Part shown: piece after piece, positions 55,961 through 62,568 of the stretch
Numbering within the stretch: the first letter of the stretch is position 1
Layout of the letters: the number at the start of each line of letters is the position of its first letter
NCBI GenBank assembly: GCA_963662645.2
Contig: OY759762.1
Coordinates: 868,001 to 932,000, forward strand
Source: Aldehydirespirator sp963662645
Lineage (GTDB): Bacteria > Actinomycetota > Acidimicrobiia > Acidimicrobiales > Aldehydirespiratoraceae
Length of the DNA stretch: 64,000 nucleotides
Direction: 5' to 3'
The notes under the pieces: model-generated
The model's database searches: none
Told to the model about the DNA's origin: nothing
Seen by the model: only the letters and a program-made list of their open reading frames with translations
Position numbers and translations under genes: made by a program

Positions 55961-57033
55961 TCGGCCCGCCCGTACAAGCCGTTGGGTCGCACGGCCAGCA
56001 CCACGGCCAGCAGGGCGAACGTGAATATGACCGAGTAGTAGGTGTAGCCGGCCGGAAGGTACGCGGGCGAGAGGGCCACCACCATGCCGTACAGCAGCGA
56101 TCCGGCCACCGCGCCCTTCACCGACCCGAGCCCGCCGATGATCACGACCACCAGCGAGTTGAGCAGCCAGGCGCCGTCGACCCCCGGTGCCACCGACCCG
56201 GCGAACGATCCGCCCAGCACGCCGCCTACCCCGGCCAGGAACGACCCGACCGCGAAGGTGACCGCGAACACCAGGGTGATGTTGATGCCGAGCGCCCTGA
56301 CCATCTCCTGGTCGTCCACGCCGGCCCGGATGACCATGCCCATACGGGTCCGGTTGAGCCACAGCCATAACAGCGCGCCCACCACCAGCGCCACCCCCAG
56401 CATGAACAGCCGGCTCGTGGCGTAGCGCTCGCCCACGATCTCGAAGAAGTGGGTGACCGCGCCCGGCCACTTCAGCGGCTGGGCCACCCCGCCGAAATGG
56501 GCCAGCATCTGGTCGGCGGCGATCACCGAGATGGCCAGCGTGATCAACGCCTGGCGCAGGTCCTGACCCTGGTTCCAGCGCAGCAGCAGCTGCTGCATGA
56601 GCAGGCCGAGGAGGGCCACGACCGCGCCGGCTGCGAGCAGCGGCAGGATCCATGCGAGCAGGCTCACGTCGCGGGCGTCGATGTTGGCGTCCTTGCCGAC
56701 CATGTTCGTCTGGATCTCGTGGGCCACATAGGCGGCGCCCAGAAACAGGGAGCCGTGGGCCATGTTGACCGTGCGCATCAGGCCGAAGATCAGGGTGAAC
56801 CCCGACGCCACCACGAACAGCAGCCCTGCGAAGGTGACGCCGTCCAGCAGCGTGACCACGAACTCGCCGGGCTCTCGTATGGCCGGGCCGGCGGAGGTGT
56901 TGCGGGCCAGGACGAGAACCCACAAGGCCGCGGCGGTTACGGGCACCCACACTGCGGCACGCGCCACCCATCCCGGCAGCACGAACGGCCGCCGGAGCTG
57001 AAGTTCCCGCTCGTCGACGGCGTGCGCGGTCAA
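55957..57033 (-). CDS. livH: ABC importer permease LivH
   Basis: 358 residues, about eight membrane segments. FGLMRTVNMAHGSLFLGAAY is the LivH signature; the coupling loop is TRMGMVIRAGVDDQEMVRAL; GGLGSVKGAVAGSLLYGMVV near the end. TTG start with GAGGG upstream. The cytoplasmic N-terminus is longer than in Escherichia coli LivH. First gene of the importer and of the long minus-strand block; the 130 bases before it hold no gene that I can see and probably the promoter. Confidence 0.9.
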   Translation of the reverse strand: MTAHAVDERELQLRRPFVLPGWVARAAVWVPVTAAALWVLVLARNTSAGPAIREPGEFVVTLLDGVTFAGLLFVVASGFTLIFGLMRTVNMAHGSLFLGAAYVAHEIQTNMVGKDANIDARDVSLLAWILPLLAAGAVVALLGLLMQQLLLRWNQGQDLRQALITLAISVIAADQMLAHFGGVAQPLKWPGAVTHFFEIVGERYATSRLFMLGVALVVGALLWLWLNRTRMGMVIRAGVDDQEMVRALGINITLVFAVTFAVGSFLAGVGGVLGGSFAGSVAPGVDGAWLLNSLVVVIIGGLGSVKGAVAGSLLYGMVVALSPAYLPAGYTYYSVIFTFALLAVVLAVRPNGLYGRAE

Positions 57034-57162
57034 CTAGCCCTCCAAGTTCCGGCTCGCGGCGAAAGTAGCCAGAAGATCCGGTCCGCGCCCAGCGGCCCGA
57101 GAGCCATTGTCACACCTACGTTGGTGCCAGTCCTATAGAACTACGTCGGGCCGCAGTGGCGG

Positions 57163-58095
57163 CTAGAGGCCCGCGGCCAGGATGCGGGCCGTCTCGGCGA
57201 TGGCGTCGTCCAGCGGGGTGGGCTCGATGTGGCCGAGCAGTTCGGCCAGCCCCGCGGGCGACAGGGCGTGGGCGAAGGGCAGCGGCTCGGTGCCGGCGCC
57301 GAGGTCGTCGAAGCCGGTGATGCGGCTGACCCGGTCCACGAAGTCGTCCACCGACGTCACGTGGCCCCTCAGGTTCACCGCCGGCGCCGCGGGCGAGTCG
57401 AGCTCGACCCGGGCGGCGGCTATGAACGCTCGGGCCACGTCGGGCGCGTAGTGGAAGTCGGTGACGCCCCCATACCCCACCCGGTACGGCTCGCCCCGCA
57501 CGGCGCTGTAGATGGCCGCGGTGGGCTGGGACGTCACGCCCTGATCGCGGCCGGCGCCGTACACGGTGAAGGGGCGCAACCCCACGGAAGTCAGACCGTG
57601 GTCGGCCGCGTACACCGCCGCCGTCTGCTCGTTGGCCACCTTGTAGGCGCCGTACAGCGTGGCCGGCTTGGGGAGTGCGTCCGGTCCGAGCACGGGCTCG
57701 GGATAGAGGTCGACGGGTCCGAAGATTGCGGCGCTCGAGGCGTAGGCCACCGGCGAGATACCGTGCTCGACGGCCGCCTCGAACACGTTCACGGTGCCCT
57801 GCACGTTCACCGCCGCGCCGCCGCTGGGGTCGGCCTTGCAGAACGGCACCTGCAGCGCGGCCAGATGGATCACCCGGTCGACGCCGGCCATGGCGTCGAC
57901 CACCGCGGCCCGGTCGACGATGTCGCCCATCACCCGGCGGAAATTGCGCGGGGCACCCTCGGCGACGAGCCGGTGCCGGCTGTCGTTGGCGGCCAGATCG
58001 AAGGTGGTCACCTCGGCGCCCTGGTCGAGCAGGAGGCGCACCGTCCAGGCGCCGATGCACCCGTCGGCCCCGGTGACAAGAAAGTGCTCGGCCAT
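57163..58095 (-). CDS. NAD-dependent epimerase/dehydratase family protein
   Basis: 310-residue extended SDR. VTGADGCIGAWTVRLLL is the NAD motif, Asp in TTFDLAAND binds the ribose, HLAALQVPF, catalytic Ser in AYASSAAIFGP and Tyr-Lys in LYGAYKVANEQ. Such enzymes act on nucleotide sugars or on other hydroxy-carbonyl compounds. AGGAG precedes the ATG, which overlaps the TGA of the last of four mini-ORFs linking it to the upstream SDR gene. Substrate unknown. Confidence 0.87.
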   Translation of the reverse strand: MAEHFLVTGADGCIGAWTVRLLLDQGAEVTTFDLAANDSRHRLVAEGAPRNFRRVMGDIVDRAAVVDAMAGVDRVIHLAALQVPFCKADPSGGAAVNVQGTVNVFEAAVEHGISPVAYASSAAIFGPVDLYPEPVLGPDALPKPATLYGAYKVANEQTAAVYAADHGLTSVGLRPFTVYGAGRDQGVTSQPTAAIYSAVRGEPYRVGYGGVTDFHYAPDVARAFIAAARVELDSPAAPAVNLRGHVTSVDDFVDRVSRITGFDDLGAGTEPLPFAHALSPAGLAELLGHIEPTPLDDAIAETARILAAGL

Positions 58096-58181
58096 CAGAT
58101 GACTCCTGTCTCGCTCATCCGCCTGCCTGCTCGGCCATCAGATCACTGCCGTCTCGCTCATCCGCCTGCCTGCTCGGGCAT
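58095..58181 (-). other. Relay of four 7-codon mini-ORFs linking SDR and epimerase genes; 43-bp tandem repeat
   Basis: Between the SDR stop and the epimerase start the minus strand reads ATG-PEQAGG-TGA, ATG-SETAVI-TGA, ATG-AEQAGG-TGA, ATG-SETGVI-TGA. Starts lie at 58181, 58161, 58138 and 58118. The links are TGATG, ATGA, TGATG, ATGA and finally TGATG into the epimerase. The DNA is a 43-bp repeat (units at 58087, 58130, 58173). The first two residues after Met match the epimerase start (MAEH), so the unit is a copied gene start. Confidence 0.75.
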
Positions 58182-58894
58182 CAGTAGGTCGCCCTGCCTC
58201 CGGAGATGTCGTAGCAGGCGCCGGTGCTGAACGAGCACTCCTCCGAGCACAGCCAGCCCACCAGCGCAGCCACCTCCTCTGTCTGGCCCAGCCGGCCCAT
58301 GGGGATCTTCGACAGCATGTACTCCAGCACCTCGGGGGCGGTCTCGAGGTTCATGGGGGTGGCGATCACGGCCGGGGCGATCGAGTTGACCAGCACGCCG
58401 GTGGTGGCCAGTTCCTTGGCCACCGACTTGGTCAGCGCAATGACGGCGCCCTTGCTGGCCGAGTAGGCGCTCAGGTTCGGGTTGCCCTCCTTGCCCGCGA
58501 TGCTGGCGATGTTGACGACCCGGCCCCAGCCCCGCTCCACCATGCCGCCCAGGGTGGCCTGCATCACGTTGAAGATCCCGGTGACGTTCACGTCGAAGGT
58601 GCGCTCCCAGCCGTCCAGGGGCGTCTCCAGCAGCGGCACGTTGGGCCCGACGACGCCAGCGGACTGCACCACGATGTCCATCCGGTCGATGCCGTCGATG
58701 GCTCGCACCGCGGCGGCGTCGGTGACGTCTATTTCGTGGATGGCCTCCAACTCGCCGGCCCGGGCGGCCATGTCGCCGGCGCGCAGGTCGACCGCGGCCA
58801 CCCGGCAGCCCTGGGCCAGCAGCCGGTCGACGCAGGCAGCGCCGATGCCCGATCCGGCCCCGGTGACCAGAGCTCTGCGTCCCTCAGTAGTCAT
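58181..58894 (-). CDS. SDR-family oxidoreductase (paralog 1)
   Basis: 237 residues. TGAGSGIGAACVDRLLAQG cofactor motif, Asp at the end of the second strand (AAVDLRAG) suggests NAD, catalytic Ser in VVNIASIAGKEG, Tyr-Lys in LSAYSASKGAVIALTKS, C-terminal GACYDISGGRATY. About 60 percent identical by eye to the SDR at 59660, including GWLCSEECSFSTGACYDI. AGG-type ribosome site is weak. Likely oxidises a hydroxy compound; substrate unknown. Confidence 0.9.
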   Translation of the reverse strand: MTTEGRRALVTGAGSGIGAACVDRLLAQGCRVAAVDLRAGDMAARAGELEAIHEIDVTDAAAVRAIDGIDRMDIVVQSAGVVGPNVPLLETPLDGWERTFDVNVTGIFNVMQATLGGMVERGWGRVVNIASIAGKEGNPNLSAYSASKGAVIALTKSVAKELATTGVLVNSIAPAVIATPMNLETAPEVLEYMLSKIPMGRLGQTEEVAALVGWLCSEECSFSTGACYDISGGRATY

Positions 58895-59135
58895 GAGCCG
58901 CCATGGTAGGCACAGGGAACGGATCCTTGGCACGTCGCTCGGGCCGCTGCTTCACCAAGCGGCCGAGCGAATGGGTGTCAGTCCGGCCCATACGGGTGAG
59001 GCCGTGGCCCGAGCGGCCCTCATGTCGCAGCGAACAGGAGTGGGAAACACCACGTTCCGACGCGACGGGCTCACGGTCTATGCGCGCATACTCTGAGGCT
59101 GGCAGTTTCCGCCGATACGCGAATGGAGGAACCGC

Positions 59136-59543
59136 ATGGGCCGCGCCATTGTCAAACCGGGACTCGACCTAGGGATCGTCACCAACAACGGCGAAGCGAT
59201 GCTCGAGTTCTACCGGGACGTCGTGGGACTCGAGTTCGAGGCCACGATGAAGCTCGAGGCGCTCGGGATCGCCCGGATGGACCGGCTGCGCTGCAATGAC
59301 AGCGTGCTGAAGCTGGTGACGCCCGTCGCCGATGTGGGCCCCGGTCCAGGCGGCGGCATCGACGGCGCGACAGGCTTGCGCTACCTCACCATCACAGTGG
59401 ACGACGTCAGGGCCGCGGCGGCCGACTGCGAGGACGCCGGAGCACCCATTGCGTGGCCCCCGGTCGAGTCTCGTCCCGGTGTGACGATCGCCATGGTGGA
59501 GGACCCCGACGGCAACTGGGTGGAGTTCATCCAGATGTCCTGA
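59136..59543 (+). CDS. VOC (glyoxalase/bleomycin-resistance fold) protein
   Basis: 135 residues, two beta-alpha-beta-beta-beta modules: GLDLGIVTNNGEAMLEFYRD and VGLEFEATMKL form the first, LRYLTITVDDVRAAAADCED and IAMVEDPDGNWVEFIQMS the second. The final Glu of WVEF is a typical metal ligand. GGAGG lies six bases before the ATG. Lies between two paralogous SDR genes transcribed the other way. May be an isomerase, epimerase or dioxygenase-like enzyme; not resolvable. Confidence 0.82.
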   Translation: MGRAIVKPGLDLGIVTNNGEAMLEFYRDVVGLEFEATMKLEALGIARMDRLRCNDSVLKLVTPVADVGPGPGGGIDGATGLRYLTITVDDVRAAAADCEDAGAPIAWPPVESRPGVTIAMVEDPDGNWVEFIQMS

Positions 59544-59659
59544 TCCGGCCGCGCAACATGCTTGCACAGGCCCCTGATGGTCGCCGAGCGGCTCAGCCGC
59601 TTGTCGGCGTCCCGACCGGCCGAGTCCTGACGCCGGGGTGACGGGCTAGCGGAGCTCGC

Positions 59660-60376
59660 TCAGTAGGTGGCCCGGCCTCCGGTGATGTCGTAGCAGGCGC
59701 CGGTGCTGAAGGAGCAGTCCTCTGAGCACAGCCAGCCGACCAGCGCGGCGACCTCGGCCGGCTGGCATATCCGGCCCATCGGGATCTTGGCCACCAGACG
59801 GTCGAGCACTCCCTGGGGCGCCCCCGCAATCATGGGCGTGTCGGTGACCGTGGGGGCCACGCAGTTGACCAGCACGCCGGTCGTGGCCAGTTCTTTGGCC
59901 ACCGCCTTGGTGAGGGCGATGACCGCCCCCTTGCTGGCCGAGTAGGCCGACAGGCCCGGGTCGCCCTCCTTTCCGGCGATGCTGGCGACGTTCACCACGC
60001 GGCCCCAGCCCCGCCGCACCATTCCCGGCAGCGCGGCCCTCATCACGTTGACCACGCCGGTGAGGTTGACGGCCATGATGCGGTCCCAGTCCTTCATGGA
60101 CAGCTCGGTCAGCGGAGCGCTCGGCCCTCCGACGGCGGCGCACTGCACGACGATGTCGACCTCGTCGATGCCGTCGATGGCGTTGACTGCGGCGGTGTCG
60201 GCCACATCGAGCTCGACAACGCCGTATAGCTCACCGGCTCGTGCCGCCATCCGTCCCGAACGCAAGTCGACCGCCACGACATTGTCGCCCCGAGCCAGCA
60301 GCCACTCCGCGCACTCTGCGCCGATCCCCGACCCTGCCCCGGTTACGAGCGCAGTTCGGGGCTGGTGTGCGATCAC
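59660..60376 (-). CDS. SDR-family oxidoreductase (paralog 2)
   Basis: 238 residues, GTG start. VTGAGSGIGAECAEWLLARG, Asp in VAVDLRSG, Ser in NVASIAGKEG, Tyr-Lys in LSAYSASKGAVIALTKA, C-terminal GACYDITGGRATY. Clearly a paralog of the SDR at 58181 (same C-terminal motif and DNA similarity over most of the length). Only the VOC gene lies between the two copies. Slightly different substrate-loop residues (TDTPMIAGAPQ against ATPMNLETAPE) suggest different substrates. Confidence 0.9.
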   Translation of the reverse strand: MIAHQPRTALVTGAGSGIGAECAEWLLARGDNVVAVDLRSGRMAARAGELYGVVELDVADTAAVNAIDGIDEVDIVVQCAAVGGPSAPLTELSMKDWDRIMAVNLTGVVNVMRAALPGMVRRGWGRVVNVASIAGKEGDPGLSAYSASKGAVIALTKAVAKELATTGVLVNCVAPTVTDTPMIAGAPQGVLDRLVAKIPMGRICQPAEVAALVGWLCSEDCSFSTGACYDITGGRATY

Positions 60377-60483
60377 ACTCCGACACTAGACGGCAAGCGA
60401 CCGAGAACAGCCGGGAGAAGCGGCTGCACGGTCACTCTCGGGCGGGTAAGTTCCGTGCGCTCCACCGGCCCAAGGAGGCACAA

Positions 60484-62448
60484 GTGACCATCTCGAAACC
60501 ACCGAAGTCTGTACTCGCCCTGGCCGCACTGGCACTTCTTGCCGCGACCGCTGCGCTGGTCCCGGCAGCCGGCGCGCAGGAGACGCCCGCGCCCATCAGC
60601 GCCGACACCTTCACCCTCACCATCCTGCACAACAACGACGGCGAGTCGAAGCTGCTGCCCGACGAGGACGCCGGCTATCCGGGCGTGGCCCGCTTCGCCG
60701 CGCGGATGAAGCAGATGCAGGCCACAGCCGCCGAGAGCGGGTCGGGCGTGATCACCCTCACCTCGGGCGACAACTTCCTGGCCTCCCAGGAGCTGAACGT
60801 CTCGCTGGCCCGCGACGGCGCCCTCTACGACTCCATCGCTCTCAGCGGCCTGTACGACGCCATGGCTCTCGGCAACCACGACTTCGACCTGGGGCCGGAG
60901 GTGACGGCCCGCTTCATCGAGGGGTTCGACCCGGCAGTGCCGTTCCTGTCGGCCAACGCCGACTTCTCGGGCGAGCCGGTACTGCAGGCACTGGTCGACG
61001 CCGGAGTGCTGGCCGGCAGCGCCGTCGTGGAGACCGGCGGCCAGCGGGTCGGCGTGATCGGCGCGGTCACCCCCCTGCTCCCCAACATCTCGTCGCCGCG
61101 CAACGTGGTGATCTCCGATGTTCTGGCCGCGGTGCAGGCCGAGGTCGAGTTGCTGGCCGCGGCCGGGGTCAACAAGATCATCCTGGTCAGCCATCTGCAG
61201 GGAGTGTCGGAGGAGGTCGCCCTGGTGGCCGAGCTGGCCGGCGTGGACGTGGTCATCGCCGGTGGCGGCGACGACCTGCTGCGCAACGAGGGCGACACCT
61301 GCATGCCGGACGACGAGCCGGCCGGGCCGTACCCGATGCTGGTGGCCGACTCCACCGGCACCGACGTGCCGGTGATCACCGCGCCGGGCGGCTACCGCTG
61401 CATCGGCGCACTGACGGCTGTCTTCGACGGCGACGGCAACATCGTCAGCCACGCGGGCCGCTCCGCCGGAGTCGGCTTCGACGTGACACCCGACGCCGCG
61501 GTCCAGTCGAGCGTGATCGAGCCCCTGGCCGCGGCGGTGGCCGAGATCGACGCGGATGTGATCGGCACCAGCGAGGTCGACCTGGATGGGCGCCGGGCCA
61601 GCGTGCGCACCGGCTCCTCCAACCAGGGCAACTTGCATGCCGACGCGCTGAGGGCCGCCGCGGCCAACCTAGCCGCGGACTTCGGCACTGGTGTGCCCGA
61701 CGTCGCGATCCAGAACGGCGGTGGGATCCGCAACGACGCCGTGATCCCGGCCGGGTCGATCACCGCTGGCGACACCTGGGACATCGCTCCCTTCCGCAAC
61801 TTCGTGGTGGTGGGCGAGGTCGCCCGTGAGACCTTCCATGTGCTGCTGGAGCAGGCCGTGGACCGGATCCCGGGTGCCGGGGGCCAGTTCCCGCAGGTCT
61901 CGGGGTTCACCTTCACCTACGACCCGTCGGCACCGGCCCGCGAGACCGACCGGGCCGGCGACTGCTCCCTGGCTGGCGATCCGGGGTCGAGGATCCGCGA
62001 TGTGACCCTCGACGACGGCACCGCCATCGTGCGCGACGGCGCGGTGGTGCCCGGCGATCCGGTGGTGCTGGTCACCATCGACTTCCTGGCCAACGGCGGC
62101 GACTGCTACCCGCTGGGCGACATCGAGTTCACGAAGCTGGGCGTCAGCTACCAGCAGGCCCTGGCCAACTACATCTCAGAGGACCTGGGCGGCACGATCA
62201 CCGCCGCGGACTATCCCGAAGGCGGCGACAACCGGATCGTCGCCGTGAAGGCCGAGCCCGAGCCGGTCACGGTCACGGTCAAGCGAGGCGACAGCCTCTG
62301 GAGGATCGCGGCCCGGCACCTCGGATCGGGGGCCCGCTGGCCGGAGATCTTCGAACTCAACCAGGATCGGGTCCAAGCCGACGGCCGCACGCTGCGCAAC
62401 CCCGACCTGATCCTCATCGGCTGGGTGCTGGAGCTGCCCGCCGCCTGA
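60484..62448 (+). CDS. Secreted 5'-nucleotidase/metallophosphatase with C-terminal LysM
   Basis: 654 residues. Signal peptide (LALAALALLAATAALVPAAGA, cleavage about 31). Calcineurin-like domain: FTLTILHNNDGESKLL, VITLTSGDNFLAS, AMALGNHDFD, IILVSHLQGV; then the UshA C-terminal domain (SSNQGNLHADALRAAAANLA, AIQNGGGIRNDA, GGQFPQVSGFTFTYDPS). Last 55 residues are LysM (VTVKRGDSLWRIAARHLG), which would hold it on the cell wall. Two metal-site positions differ from UshA: D-x-H reads DGE and GGHTH reads GGGDD. Probably releases phosphate from extracellular nucleotides or related esters. Confidence 0.85.
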   Translation: MTISKPPKSVLALAALALLAATAALVPAAGAQETPAPISADTFTLTILHNNDGESKLLPDEDAGYPGVARFAARMKQMQATAAESGSGVITLTSGDNFLASQELNVSLARDGALYDSIALSGLYDAMALGNHDFDLGPEVTARFIEGFDPAVPFLSANADFSGEPVLQALVDAGVLAGSAVVETGGQRVGVIGAVTPLLPNISSPRNVVISDVLAAVQAEVELLAAAGVNKIILVSHLQGVSEEVALVAELAGVDVVIAGGGDDLLRNEGDTCMPDDEPAGPYPMLVADSTGTDVPVITAPGGYRCIGALTAVFDGDGNIVSHAGRSAGVGFDVTPDAAVQSSVIEPLAAAVAEIDADVIGTSEVDLDGRRASVRTGSSNQGNLHADALRAAAANLAADFGTGVPDVAIQNGGGIRNDAVIPAGSITAGDTWDIAPFRNFVVVGEVARETFHVLLEQAVDRIPGAGGQFPQVSGFTFTYDPSAPARETDRAGDCSLAGDPGSRIRDVTLDDGTAIVRDGAVVPGDPVVLVTIDFLANGGDCYPLGDIEFTKLGVSYQQALANYISEDLGGTITAADYPEGGDNRIVAVKAEPEPVTVTVKRGDSLWRIAARHLGSGARWPEIFELNQDRVQADGRTLRNPDLILIGWVLELPAA

Positions 62449-62460
62449 AGGCTCACCGCC

Positions 62461-62508
62461 GAACTGGCAGCGAAACAGGCCCTATAGGGGGCAAAACGCT
62501 GCCAGTTC
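62461..62508. repeat. Dispersed palindrome, type A core, perfect arms
   Basis: GAACTGGCAGC, CCCTATAGGGGGC core, GCTGCCAGTTC, fully complementary arms, 13 bases after the nucleotidase stop in a convergent gap. Confidence 0.92.
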
Positions 62509-62568
62509 GTCGGCATGGAGGATCGAAGCCGGATCGGCGCCAGCCAGCAGACAGGCCAGCGCCGGGGG

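Noticed and set aside
58895..59135. Open plus-strand frame ending TTFRRDGLTVYARIL before the VOC gene
   Set aside because: Looks mildly protein-like but has no credible start, no domain and overlaps antisense sequence of the SDR gene.
17315..62508. Recurring peptide NWQQNAPYRG-like stretches encoded at many places
   Set aside because: They are translations of the dispersed palindrome, not a conserved small protein; frames differ from copy to copy and mostly lack starts.
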